Below, one piece after another: positions 32,001 through 40,213 of a DNA stretch of 64,000 nt. Below the pieces are notes generated by a model, which was given only the letters and a program-made list of their open reading frames with translations, was not told the DNA's origin and searched no databases. Position 1 is the stretch's first letter, and each line of letters opens with the position of its first letter. The position numbers and the translations under genes are program-made. Origin of the DNA: Paenibacillus sp. JDR-2 (GTDB lineage Bacteria > Bacillota > Bacilli > Paenibacillales > Paenibacillaceae); assembly GCF_000023585.1 (NCBI RefSeq), contig NC_012914.1:4246001-4310000 (forward strand). The letters are read 5' to 3'.

Positions 32001-34055
32001 TTAGTCGAGCTGTTCCCCTTGAAAAATTTGATCCTTCAGCAGTTGGACACGCATCCGTTCGAACAACGGATTCGTCCAGAAATCATCCCGTCCGGTAAGC
32101 TCCGCCGCATCATCGCGGGCAAGCTCCAGCATCTCGTATTCCGCCGCCATATCAGCGATCTTGAACTCCGGCAAGCCGCTTTGCTTCGTCCCGAAGAAGT
32201 CTCCCGGTCCCCGCAGCTCCAGATCCCGGCGCGACACCTCAAAGCCGTCATTGGTCTCCGTCATCACCTTCATTCGCTCGCGTCCGTTCTCCGACTTCGG
32301 ATCGGCCACCAGCACGCAGAACGACTGATGCGCCCCGCGCCCGACGCGCCCGCGCAGCTGATGCAGCTGCGAAAGCCCGAACCGCTCCGCGTCCATAATG
32401 ATGATAAGCGTGGCATTCGGAACGTCGACACCAACCTCAACGACCGTTGTCGCAACAAGCAGCTGCGTCTCGTTGGCGCCAAACCCGCGCATCACTTCGT
32501 CCTTCTCGGAAGCCGACAGCCGGCCGTGCAGAAGCCCGACCTTCAAATCCGGAAAAGCCTGCTGCATCTGCACGTACAGATCAATCGCATTTTGCACATC
32601 CAGCTTATCCGACTCCTCGATCAGCGGGCAGATCACGTACGCCTGGCGTCCCTCGCCAACCTCACGCCGGATAAAGCCAAGAACGCGTTCCATCATGTCA
32701 TGCTTAACCCAATACGTCTTAATCGGCTTCCGGCCGTGCGGACGCTCCTTGATCGTGGACACATCCATGTCCCCGAAGGCCGTAATGGCAAGCGTCCTCG
32801 GAATTGGAGTGGCCGTCATCGTAAGCACGTCGGGATTCATCCCTTTGCGGCGCAGAATACTCCGCTGATTCACCCCGAACCGGTGCTGCTCGTCCGTCAC
32901 GACAAGCCCCAGGCTGCGGAAAAAGACATCGTCCTGAATAAGCGCATGCGTGCCGACCAGAATATCGATCATGCCCATCTGCAGCCCGGCAAGCACATCG
33001 CGGCGCTTCTTCTCCGTCAAGCTGCCCGTCAGGAGAGCGACCTCAATCCCCGTATCCGCAAACAGCTTCTGCAGCGAGCGCAAATGCTGCTCGGCCAGAA
33101 TCTCCGTCGGCACCATAAGAGCCCCTTGATGGCCGGCTTTGATCGTGCAATACAGCGCAATTGCCGCAACGACCGTTTTGCCGGACCCGACATCCCCCTG
33201 CAGCAGGCGGTTCATCGCCGCCGGTTGGCGCATATCGGACATAATCTCGTTAACAACCTTCTTCTGGCCGTCCGTCAGCTCGAAAGGAAGCGTAGCCGCA
33301 AAGTTGCGGATCGTCTCCCCGTTCACCTGATGAACAATGCCATCCCCGCGTTTCCGCGTCAAAGAACGGTAAGCCTGCAGCTTCAGCTGAAAAAGAAACA
33401 GCTCCTCATAGACCATCCGCCGCCTGGCTTCCAGGCCTTCCTTAACCTCTTCCGGATCGTGAATCCGCTGCACGGCATCACGCCTTGCCATAAGCCCGTG
33501 GCGCTCAACAAGCTCATGCGGCAGCACTTCCTCAATCATGGAGCCGTATTGGAGAAGCGCCTGCTTGATCGTCTTGCGCATCCAGGCTTGCGTAATCCCT
33601 CCGCCTACGGAATAGACCGGTTGAAGAGTGCCTGACTTCACCATGCCTGTAGACTTGTCCGCAAATTCGGATTCCGACACGGTCATCTGCAGGCGCTGCT
33701 GCTCCCACTTGCCCGTCAGCATAATTTCTCTACCCGGCGTCAGCTGTCCTTGCAGAAAATGACGGTTAAACCAGACAGCCGTCACCAGCATATGGTCAAC
33801 CTCGATTTTGCAGGTCAGGCGCGATTTGTTTTTTCCGTACCGCTGCAAAATCCCGTTCCCGCGAATCGTCCCCTGAACCGTCACCTTCTCGCCGTCTTTG
33901 ATCTCGGCAAGCTCCCGAATACGGTAATCTTCATATCGAAATGGAAAATAATCCAGCAAATCGGCGACCGTGTGTACGCCAAAGGCGTGAAGCTCTTCTT
34001 CCTTCGGAGCGCTCACGCCTTTAATTTGCCGGACCGAATACTGTTCCAGCGTCAT
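32001..34055 (-). CDS. recG: ATP-dependent DNA helicase RecG
   Basis: The 684-residue protein has the usual RecG length. An N-terminal wedge/OB domain (about residues 1-180) binds branched DNA. The helicase core shows Walker A LLQGDVGSGKT, the DEQH box VVTDEQHRFG, TMTATPIPRTLA, and motif VI QLRGRVGRG. It reverses stalled forks and processes Holliday junctions. GAGGTAGAG precedes the ATG, 12 bp after the DegV gene, so both may be in one transcript with fakA and yloU. Gene order fakA-...-recG is conserved with B. subtilis, where sdaAB-sdaAA sit in place of degV. Confidence 0.97.
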   Translation of the reverse strand: MTLEQYSVRQIKGVSAPKEEELHAFGVHTVADLLDYFPFRYEDYRIRELAEIKDGEKVTVQGTIRGNGILQRYGKNKSRLTCKIEVDHMLVTAVWFNRHFLQGQLTPGREIMLTGKWEQQRLQMTVSESEFADKSTGMVKSGTLQPVYSVGGGITQAWMRKTIKQALLQYGSMIEEVLPHELVERHGLMARRDAVQRIHDPEEVKEGLEARRRMVYEELFLFQLKLQAYRSLTRKRGDGIVHQVNGETIRNFAATLPFELTDGQKKVVNEIMSDMRQPAAMNRLLQGDVGSGKTVVAAIALYCTIKAGHQGALMVPTEILAEQHLRSLQKLFADTGIEVALLTGSLTEKKRRDVLAGLQMGMIDILVGTHALIQDDVFFRSLGLVVTDEQHRFGVNQRSILRRKGMNPDVLTMTATPIPRTLAITAFGDMDVSTIKERPHGRKPIKTYWVKHDMMERVLGFIRREVGEGRQAYVICPLIEESDKLDVQNAIDLYVQMQQAFPDLKVGLLHGRLSASEKDEVMRGFGANETQLLVATTVVEVGVDVPNATLIIIMDAERFGLSQLHQLRGRVGRGAHQSFCVLVADPKSENGRERMKVMTETNDGFEVSRRDLELRGPGDFFGTKQSGLPEFKIADMAAEYEMLELARDDAAELTGRDDFWTNPLFERMRVQLLKDQIFQGEQLD

Positions 34056-34066
34056 TGTTCTCTACC

Positions 34067-34921
34067 TCACACTCTGCGCACGAACACAGCCATCGTGCCG
34101 GGACCCACATGGGTTCCGATTACGGCACCAACGGTTGCGTATTCAACCCCTTGAACATTGAAGCGTCCCTTGATCAGCTCGAGGAATTCCAAAGCAGCTT
34201 CCTTATTCGTGTTCCAGGCGATTGTTACAATGACCGGATCCTGGCCGCAAGCATCGCCAAGCATATCCATAATCCGCGCCATTGCTTTTTTTGTACCGCG
34301 CATTTTATCTACGGCATATACCATGCCTTCTTTGTCGAGCGACAGAATCGGCTTAATATTAAGAATAGATCCGATAAGAGCGGAAGCTTTGCCGATCCGT
34401 CCTCCTCTTTGCAAATATTCAAGCGTATCCACGAGAAAATACAGCTGCGTTTCCCGCTGCATCCGCTCGATCTCGGCCATAATCGCTTCTTTCGAAGCCC
34501 CTTCCCTAGCCATTCTGGCCGCTGCTACCACGCGCATGCCATAGGAGTAAGAAGCTGTTTTTGAATCGATAACCGTAATATCCGGGTCCCCGTCAATCAT
34601 CGAGCTGGCGATAACGGCCGACTGGTAAGTCCCGCTGACCGCACCCGACAAGTGAATCGAAATAATGGACGCCCCGGGGTCCTCCTGCAAAATGCGTTCG
34701 TATACCTCTTGATACTCCATCGGTGATGGCTGGGACGAAGTAGGCATTGCCGGTGATGACGCTACTTTCTCGAAAAACTGCTCCGTATTAATCGTAACGG
34801 CATCATAGTAAGTCTCTTCTCCGAACAGAATTTTCAGCGGAACCATCTCAATGCCGAGCTCTTGCCTCAGCGCGAGTGGAATGTCCGATGCGCTGTCGGT
34901 CACGATGCGTATGTTCCCCAT
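34067..34921 (-). CDS. DegV family fatty-acid-binding protein (FakB-like)
   Basis: The 284-residue protein has the DegV signatures VTDSASDIP (N-terminus), PTSSQPS (Ser-containing pocket) and IHLSGAVSGTYQSA. DegV/FakB proteins carry a fatty acid and present it to the FakA kinase. Here it sits 25 bp downstream of fakA, so kinase and carrier are likely co-produced for incorporation of exogenous fatty acids into phospholipids. The chain-length preference cannot be read. Confidence 0.92.
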   Translation of the reverse strand: MGNIRIVTDSASDIPLALRQELGIEMVPLKILFGEETYYDAVTINTEQFFEKVASSPAMPTSSQPSPMEYQEVYERILQEDPGASIISIHLSGAVSGTYQSAVIASSMIDGDPDITVIDSKTASYSYGMRVVAAARMAREGASKEAIMAEIERMQRETQLYFLVDTLEYLQRGGRIGKASALIGSILNIKPILSLDKEGMVYAVDKMRGTKKAMARIMDMLGDACGQDPVIVTIAWNTNKEAALEFLELIKGRFNVQGVEYATVGAVIGTHVGPGTMAVFVRRV

Positions 34922-34945
34922 ACGTCCCCTCCCAACTTATTATGG

Positions 34946-36760
34946 CTATTCCATAGCGAACAAATAAGGATATAAAGGCTGGCCGCCGGCATGAACCTCA
35001 AGCTCAATATCCGGGTATGCCTCCTCGATCCATTCGCATAATTCGGCTGTATCGGATTCTTTCGCATCCTCGCCGGTCAGGATCGTAAGCAGCTCGCCGC
35101 CCTCTTCGGCCATAGCCGCCATTAGCAGCTGGCAAGCCTCAAGCAAGGTTGGCTTGGAGGAGACAATCGTCTTCTCTTTAATCCCCATATAGTCGCCTTC
35201 TTGGATGTCTACGCCGTCAATCGACGTATTCCGTACCGCCTGCGTCACTTGGCCGGATACGACCTGCTCCGCCGCGTTCTTCATCCATGCTGCGTTACGC
35301 TCCGCCGATTCTTCTTCCTTGAAGGAAAGAATCGCTGCCAAGCCCTGCGGAATCGTTTTTGTCGGAATAACCGTTACTTCGCGTCCGCTCAGCTCTGCGG
35401 CTTGTTCTGCCGCGAGAATGATGTTGCTGTTATTAGGCAGCAGGTAGATATGCTCTGCCGGCAGCGATTCAATCGCGTTCACGAAATCCTCGGTGCTCGG
35501 ATTCATCGTCTGCCCCCCGGACAATACGATATCCACCTCGTTGCTGAGGAAAATATTCGCGATGCCTTCGCCAAGCGCAACCGCAATGATGCCGAATGGC
35601 GCAAGCTCATGCAGCTGCTCCGGCGCGACCACCTGCGCAGCCGGTCCTGCCAGCAGCTCCGTCGACGAAATATCGCCGGTCAGCGCATACTCGGGTACCG
35701 GTGCAAATGGCTCCGCCGCCGCTTCATGCTCAAGCAGATCGCGGTGCTGTTCCCGCATATTCAGAATGTGGAAGTCCGTCAGTTCGCCATAAGCCATTGC
35801 AAGGTTCAATACATCGCCAGGCTTGCGGGAATGGACATGCACTTTAATAATAACGTCGTCGGCAATGACGAGAATCGAATCGCCGTCTTTTTCAAGCGCC
35901 TTCTTGAAAGCGTATTCATTAAAAAACGTTGCAGGTTTCCCGCTGATTTTGCGATTGATAAAGAACTCCATATCGTAAAGGAACTCAATATCCTCAGTCG
36001 CCAGCTTCGATTGCGCAGATGCCGGCACGGACGGTCTTGCAACGGCCGAGGGTCTGTTCGCCGCAGCCGGCTGCGCTGCAGCCACTTCTTCAGGTGCTGC
36101 CGCTTCAGACGGGAATGCGAATACCTTCTCTTGAATCGTACCGCTATGCGTCAGATACTGAACAAAGCCCTCGTAAATAAAGACGAGACCTTGTCCGCCG
36201 GAATCAACAACGCCAACCTGCTTTAATACCGGCAGCAGATCCGGCGTGCGCTGAAGCGCTTCATTTGCCTTCGCATGAATCTCTTGCATCAGTTCAACGA
36301 CATCACTCGTTCTGCGGGCATACTGAACGGCATGCTTGGCCGCTTCTCTTGCTACCGTAAGAATCGTTCCTTCGACCGGCTTCACGACCGCTTTATAAGC
36401 CATATCAACGCCGTTTTGGAAGGCGGCAGCAATCTGCAGCGTCCCGGCTTCTTCGAGATTGGAGAGCGATTTGGCAAAGCCGCGGAATAACTGGGACAAA
36501 ATAACCCCCGAGTTGCCCCTTGCCCCCATCAGAAGTCCTTTGGACAATGCTTCAGCGGCCTTTCCCAAATGGGCGGACGGCTTGTTTCGCAGTTCGCGAA
36601 CCCCCGAGACAATCGTTAGATTCATGTTCGTACCCGTATCTCCGTCTGGCACCGGAAACACATTTAATGCATTAACCCGGTCTACATTTCTTTCTAAATA
36701 CTCCGCACCGAGCAGTGCCATGGCGGTAAAATCAGATCCGTTAATGGAGCGCTTACTCAA
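34946..36760 (-). CDS. fakA: Fatty acid kinase catalytic subunit FakA (YloV)
   Basis: The ~604-residue protein is a Dak-phosphatase-type kinase. The N-terminal DhaL-like domain holds NVFPVPDGDTGTNM with the Mg-binding Asp residues, and a middle domain follows (about 255-370). The C-terminal EDD domain contains LSGGQTMNPSTEDFVNAI and LPNNSNIILAAEQA. An Ala/Pro-rich linker (about residues 225-260) makes it longer than the usual ~550. TTG 36760 is favoured as start because GGAAGGGG lies eight bases upstream; TTG 36766 is too close. FakA phosphorylates FakB-bound fatty acids; the DegV gene is next to it. Confidence 0.93.
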   Translation of the reverse strand: MSKRSINGSDFTAMALLGAEYLERNVDRVNALNVFPVPDGDTGTNMNLTIVSGVRELRNKPSAHLGKAAEALSKGLLMGARGNSGVILSQLFRGFAKSLSNLEEAGTLQIAAAFQNGVDMAYKAVVKPVEGTILTVAREAAKHAVQYARRTSDVVELMQEIHAKANEALQRTPDLLPVLKQVGVVDSGGQGLVFIYEGFVQYLTHSGTIQEKVFAFPSEAAAPEEVAAAQPAAANRPSAVARPSVPASAQSKLATEDIEFLYDMEFFINRKISGKPATFFNEYAFKKALEKDGDSILVIADDVIIKVHVHSRKPGDVLNLAMAYGELTDFHILNMREQHRDLLEHEAAAEPFAPVPEYALTGDISSTELLAGPAAQVVAPEQLHELAPFGIIAVALGEGIANIFLSNEVDIVLSGGQTMNPSTEDFVNAIESLPAEHIYLLPNNSNIILAAEQAAELSGREVTVIPTKTIPQGLAAILSFKEEESAERNAAWMKNAAEQVVSGQVTQAVRNTSIDGVDIQEGDYMGIKEKTIVSSKPTLLEACQLLMAAMAEEGGELLTILTGEDAKESDTAELCEWIEEAYPDIELEVHAGGQPLYPYLFAME

Positions 36761-36776
36761 CGACAATTCCCCTTCC

Positions 36777-36800
36777 TAAAAGAATTGCAAAAGCAATTCT
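36777..36800 (-). terminator. Hairpin between yloU and fakA
   Basis: AGAATTGC-AAAA-GCAATTCT (36781-36800) is a perfect stem followed on the minus strand by TTTTAGG. It may attenuate transcription between yloU and fakA; the ribosome site of fakA begins right after it. Confidence 0.5.
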
Positions 36801-36817
36801 AACTTCGTAAGCATTGA

Positions 36818-37177
36818 CTAAGTAGATACCCTTACGTCTTGAACAAATATATGGACCTGGTCCACTTGAAGACCAATTACATCATTTAGGACGTACTTAA
36901 CCTTGTTCTGTATATTATGCGCGACTTCGGAAATTTTCGTGCCGTAGCTTACGATAATATGCAATTCAATATGGAGCTGTTCATTCTCCCGGCGTACCTC
37001 GACACCCTTCGACATGTTCTCTCTGCCGAGCAGCTCGGCGATGCCATCCTTAAGCTGTTTGCGGGAAGCCATCCCTACAAGCCCATAACAATCCATGGCT
37101 GCAGAGCCTGCAATCACTGCAATGCAATCATCATTCACAATTATCTGTCCAAGCTCGTTCTTAATCTGCAGTGGTAT
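36818..37177 (-). CDS. Asp23/Gls24 family protein YloU, probable ATA start
   Basis: The 119-residue product matches YloU almost along its length: AGSAAMDCYGLVGMASRKQLKDGIAEL and the C-terminal IVSYGTKISEVAHNIQNKVKYVL are the family core (quoted here only in parts). The conserved N-terminus PLQIKNELGQIIV lies upstream of the first ordinary start (GTG 37138). The only codon correctly spaced after AAAGGAG is ATA at 37177 (9 bases). CTG 37171 is 15 bases away and ATT 37183 only 3. So I annotate ATA, a rare start. The protein class is a cytosolic envelope-stress factor; in B. subtilis it is upstream of fakA, as here. Confidence 0.8.
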   Translation of the reverse strand: MPLQIKNELGQIIVNDDCIAVIAGSAAMDCYGLVGMASRKQLKDGIAELLGRENMSKGVEVRRENEQLHIELHIIVSYGTKISEVAHNIQNKVKYVLNDVIGLQVDQVHIFVQDVRVST

Positions 37178-37480
37178 GGGAATACACTCCTTTACCGTAA
37201 ATAATATGGACTAAGGATTATTGTACTATAAACCGCTTCATTATAGAAGGGCGCAAGGTAAAAACGATGACAAAATCCATCATTTCATGTAGTTTTAAGT
37301 TGCTGATACACAACAATTGTGATACGATAGTCAAGTATGTTTATGTGCAGGCTTGACCCAGGTATTTTTTAAATACAGCTTGTGCTAACAATGCAGCTAA
37401 TCGCTCAAAAAGCAAACTCTAAGCGCATGCTTGCAGGAAAGCCCGGCTTTCTTGCGGCACAAACTTAAGGAGGTGTACTC
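37178..37480. other. Divergent promoter region of yloU and rpmB
   Basis: The gap between the divergent yloU and rpmB genes holds no gene. A near-perfect inverted repeat GCAGGAAAGCC / GGCTTTCTTGC lies at 37433-37455, just ahead of the rpmB ribosome site, and could sequester it or mark a regulatory leader. TTGACC near 37354 might be a -35 box for rpmB but a good -10 was not found. Confidence 0.4.
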
Positions 37481-37669
37481 ATGTCCCGCAAATGTTTCAT
37501 TACTGGTAAATCGCCTGGTACAGGCAACCATGTATCCCACGCAAACAACAAAAACCGTCGTTCTTGGGGTGTAAACGTGCAAAAGGTTCGCATCTTGGTA
37601 GACGGCAAACCGAAACGCGTTTATGTCAGCACACGTGCACTGAAATCCGGCAAAGTAACTCGCGTTTAA
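37481..37669 (+). CDS. rpmB: 50S ribosomal protein L28
   Basis: The 62-residue protein has the L28 start [10 protein letters not shown] and the basic core [19 protein letters not shown], then the C-terminal [18 protein letters not shown] precedes the ATG. It is part of the large ribosomal subunit. As in B. subtilis, it faces the other way from its neighbours spoVM and yloU. Only one Cys is present, so there is no zinc ribbon (the C- form of L28). Confidence 0.97.
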   Translation: MSRKCFITGKSPGTGNHVSHANNKNRRSWGVNVQKVRILVDGKPKRVYVSTRALKSGKVTRV

Positions 37670-37791
37670 TTCCGGATTTTAACCAAGCGGTCTAGCGCAA
37701 ACGGCTGACGCCGTCAATTTGGCGGCGCAGCAAACGTTTCGCTATGAAATATAAGCGTCGTATACTTGTTTATACTTTCTTATATTTAGAC

Positions 37792-37819
37792 AAAAAGCAC
37801 CTGAGCTCAGGTGCTTTTT
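37792..37819. terminator. Terminator after rpmB
   Basis: AAAAAGCACCTGAGCTCAGGTGCTTTTT is described by a perfect 14-bp palindrome (37792-37819) with T-runs on both strands. It ends rpmB and may also stop minus-strand transcription. Confidence 0.92.
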
Positions 37820-37830
37820 CTTTGTTCACT

Positions 37831-38084
37831 TCTCCGAATGCGACCCGCCCCTCTGACACTGAATGGTGGAGCCGTTTCACCTTGAATTCTAGGACTTATA
37901 AGAGTTTTCTTATAAGATGGCCTAGAATTCTACGGATCGGAACGCCTCCCGCCGCCGTTAAAATGGCGGGACCGTTCTGCCTTGAATTCTAAGGATCTAT
38001 AAGTTTACTCTTATAATTTGGCTCAGAATTCTCCGGATCAGAACGCCTCCCGCCGTCACTAAATGGCGGGACCGTTCTGCCTTG
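37831..38084. repeat. 100-bp tandem repeat of nested palindromes
   Basis: Unit 1 is 37861-37960 and unit 2 is 37961-38060, each exactly 100 bp; a third partial copy runs 38061-38084 and a degraded one precedes at 37831-37860. Each unit holds a long hairpin whose arms begin and end with GAATTC (37883-37930 and 37983-38032) and a GC-rich hairpin GAACG-CCT-CCCGCC ... GGCGGG-AC-CGTTC across the unit border. Both arms change between units, yet the pairing is largely kept. No coding potential was seen. It lies between the rpmB terminator and spoVM. Confidence 0.8.
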
Positions 38085-38116
38085 CCCACGATCGTTCGTT
38101 AAGCCGTGCATCGGAC

Positions 38117-38197
38117 CTAGTTTTTTTGGAAGGTATTCAATATTGCTTTTACGAATCCGCCCAGAAATTTCGGCAGTTTGATCGTGTAAAATTTCAT
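38117..38197 (-). CDS. spoVM: Stage V sporulation protein M
   Basis: A 26-residue frame on the minus strand begins at ATG 38197 with AGGAGGG eight to nine bases upstream and stops at TAG 38117. The peptide, MKFYTIKLPKFLGG then FVKAILNTFQKN, matches SpoVM, the amphipathic helix that binds the convex forespore membrane, recruits SpoIVA and lets coat and cortex form. Pro9, important for its shallow membrane insertion, is kept. It lies between rpe and rpmB as in B. subtilis. Expression in the mother cell (sigma E) is expected from family knowledge; I could not define the promoter. Confidence 0.95.
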   Translation of the reverse strand: MKFYTIKLPKFLGGFVKAILNTFQKN

Positions 38198-38254
38198 GCC
38201 CATCCCTCCTCAGACACGCTCATCGAAATTGGATGTGTACCAATAATATAAACG

Positions 38255-38291
38255 CAAAAATGGCTACACGAACCTTCGTTCATGTAACCAT
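38255..38291 (-). terminator. Terminator between the 38341 gene and spoVM
   Basis: ATGGCTACACGAAC (38260-38273) pairs with GTTCATGTAACCAT (38278-38291) with two mismatches; the minus strand continues with TTTTT. It separates the housekeeping transcript from spoVM, which should have its own promoter. Confidence 0.75.
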
Positions 38292-38340
38292 CCTATGCGA
38301 TGCTAAGCTGTCCTATTCCAAAGCTCCAGCTAGTATTCTA

Positions 38341-38631
38341 TTAGCCTGCCGGCATCGGATTATCCCGCATGTAGACCACGATCGCGATCACCAGAGCCGT
38401 AGCAAAATAAACGATTATTGCAGAAACGATAAAGGAAATCCGCGGTCCCCAGGTAGAGAAACGCTTGAAGCATTTGATGGCGACATACAAAGCCACCAGG
38501 GAGCAGACGTACTTGATAGGCGAGCTGATGGCCGTAAAAAGCCCAAGCAGAACGCCTGCTGTTATCGCGTAAAAAGCGATCCAGAACAATTTCTTCCAAA
38601 TACTTTCCTCTAACTCGAAATCCTCATCCAC
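38341..38631 (-). CDS. Hypothetical three-TM protein at the thiN position
   Basis: The 96-residue protein has an acidic N-terminus (MDEDFELEE) and three or four hydrophobic segments (about residues 14-32, 36-52 and 63-86). In B. subtilis the spot between rpe and spoVM holds thiN (thiamine pyrophosphokinase); this protein is unrelated to it by sequence. It starts five bases after rpe ends and so shares its transcript, ending at the terminator 38255-38291. No function known. Confidence 0.6.
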   Translation of the reverse strand: MDEDFELEESIWKKLFWIAFYAITAGVLLGLFTAISSPIKYVCSLVALYVAIKCFKRFSTWGPRISFIVSAIIVYFATALVIAIVVYMRDNPMPAG

Positions 38632-38636
38632 ACTCG

Positions 38637-39281
38637 TTACCGAAGCGCAGCAATCGCGGCCGCGCGATCCCTTTCCCCGAATACGGCATTGCCTGCAACA
38701 AGCACATTCGCACCGGCTTCTACAACCTGCTTAGCAGTAACACTGTTAATACCGCCGTCCACTTGCACATGAACATGGCCGAGGCCGCGTTCATTAAGCA
38801 TTTTGCGCAGCTGGCGAAGTTTATTGAGCGACTCCTCGATAAAGGCTTGTCCGCCAAAACCAGGGTTAACCGTCATAATTAGAATCAGGTCAACGTCCCC
38901 CAGAATATGTTCCAGAACCGACAACGGCGTGCCTGGATTCAGCGCAACGCCGGCAGGCAGACCTAGATCCTTGATCTGCTGGATCGTGCGGTGCAGGTGT
39001 ACCGTTGCTTCGGCATGAACCGTAATCCGGTCCGCTCCAGCGGCTGCATAGCTCGGAATCGACAGCTCCGGACGTTCAATCATCAGATGCACGTCAAATG
39101 GAAGCTTTGTAGCCGGACGTACCGCCGCGATAACCGGAGGACCGAATGTTAAGTTCGGCACAAAATGCCCGTCCATAACATCGACGTGAATCCAATCCGC
39201 TCCTGCCTCTTCCGCTGCTTTGATCTCGTCTCCAAGCCGTGCGAAATCCGCCGACAGGATAGATGGTGCGATAATTGCCAT
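38637..39281 (-). CDS. rpe: Ribulose-phosphate 3-epimerase
   Basis: The 214-residue TIM-barrel enzyme interconverts ribulose-5-P and xylulose-5-P in the pentose phosphate pathway. Seen are [13 protein letters not shown], the metal-binding and catalytic [17 protein letters not shown] block, [19 protein letters not shown], and VDGGIN with the second catalytic Asp. It follows rsgA by five bases and keeps the B. subtilis order. Confidence 0.97.
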   Translation of the reverse strand: MAIIAPSILSADFARLGDEIKAAEEAGADWIHVDVMDGHFVPNLTFGPPVIAAVRPATKLPFDVHLMIERPELSIPSYAAAGADRITVHAEATVHLHRTIQQIKDLGLPAGVALNPGTPLSVLEHILGDVDLILIMTVNPGFGGQAFIEESLNKLRQLRKMLNERGLGHVHVQVDGGINSVTAKQVVEAGANVLVAGNAVFGERDRAAAIAALR

Positions 39282-39286
39282 ATGGT

Positions 39287-40213
39287 TTAGTACCTCCGCT
39301 TTCTCTCTTTCATTTCCGTCATAAACGTCAAATAGTTCTGATGGCGGCTAGGCGCGATAGAGCCCTCCTCGACCGCCTTCAGCACTGCGCATCCCGGCTC
39401 ATGCACATGGGTGCAGGCCCGGAATTTGCAGTCCGGCGCAAGCTCACGCATCTCGCGGAAGCAATACCCCAGATCCTCAATGCCAAGCTCCGTGAAATCA
39501 AGCTGGCTGAAGCCCGGCGTATCCGCCACGTAACCGCCGCCTATCTCGACGAGTTCTACATGGCGCGTTGTATGCTTGCCCCGGCCAAGTCTGTTGCTGA
39601 TCTCGTTTGTCTCGAGCTCAAGGCCCGGCACAAGAGCGTTCAGAAGCGAGGATTTGCCTACGCCCGATTGACCCGCGAAGACCGCTACATGCCCTTTAAG
39701 GCGGTCATGCAGCTCCTCAACGCCTACGCCTTGGCGAGAACTGGTTCCGTATACTTCATAGCCAATAGCCGTGTAAATCCGGTTTACCGCTTCGGCAGCG
39801 GCTATGGCTTCTTCCGTCTCTTCGCCGTTCTGCTCCAAATCCTGCTTGCTTAAGCAGAGCACCGCCTCAATACCCGAATGCTCGATATGGACGAGGAATT
39901 TGTCAAGCAGCTGCAAATTCAAGGTAGGCTCCGTCACGGAGAAGACAAGGATAGCCAGATCGACATTGGCGACCGGCGGCCGGATCAGCTCGGAAGAGCG
40001 GGGCAGGAGTTCCTCTACCGTTCCCTCCCCGTTTTCCGTTAAGCTGTACACCACGTCATCGCCTACAAGCGGCGTTAAACCTCTCTTCTTGAATACGCCG
40101 CGAGCACGGCATTGCACCGTTTGCCCCGGCGATTCCGCATCATGCGGCAATACGTAGTAATAACCGCTGAGCGCCTTGACGATTCTTCCCTTGGCTTCAC
40201 TATTGCTGCTCAT
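39287..40213 (-). CDS. rsgA: Ribosome small-subunit-dependent GTPase A
   Basis: The start is ATG 40213 inside the last codons of prkC; a longer upstream frame is antisense-like and has no family match. The 308-residue protein has an OB fold (about 1-70), a circularly permuted GTPase (G4 LSKQDL, G1 [15 protein letters not shown]2-like [10 protein letters not shown]3 DTPGF) and a C-terminal zinc motif [16 protein letters not shown]. It helps the late maturation of the 30S subunit. Coupling to prkC and prpC matches B. subtilis, where the kinase phosphorylates this GTPase (CpgA). Confidence 0.96.
   Translation of the reverse strand: MSSNSEAKGRIVKALSGYYYVLPHDAESPGQTVQCRARGVFKKRGLTPLVGDDVVYSLTENGEGTVEELLPRSSELIRPPVANVDLAILVFSVTEPTLNLQLLDKFLVHIEHSGIEAVLCLSKQDLEQNGEETEEAIAAAEAVNRIYTAIGYEVYGTSSRQGVGVEELHDRLKGHVAVFAGQSGVGKSSLLNALVPGLELETNEISNRLGRGKHTTRHVELVEIGGGYVADTPGFSQLDFTELGIEDLGYCFREMRELAPDCKFRACTHVHEPGCAVLKAVEEGSIAPSRHQNYLTFMTEMKERKRRY

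Noticed and set aside
31956-33635. 559-codon open frame on the plus strand
   Set aside because: It is fully antisense to recG, which has all helicase motifs. The frame is open only because of codon composition, and it has low-complexity Arg/His/Leu-rich sequence without a ribosome site.
36818-37138. GTG 37138 as the start of YloU
   Set aside because: It would cut off the conserved N-terminal segment and it has no ribosome site, whereas AAAGGAG lies further upstream.
37831-38084. CRISPR-like array
   Set aside because: Units are 100 bp and almost identical throughout; there are no short repeats with unrelated spacers and no cas genes.
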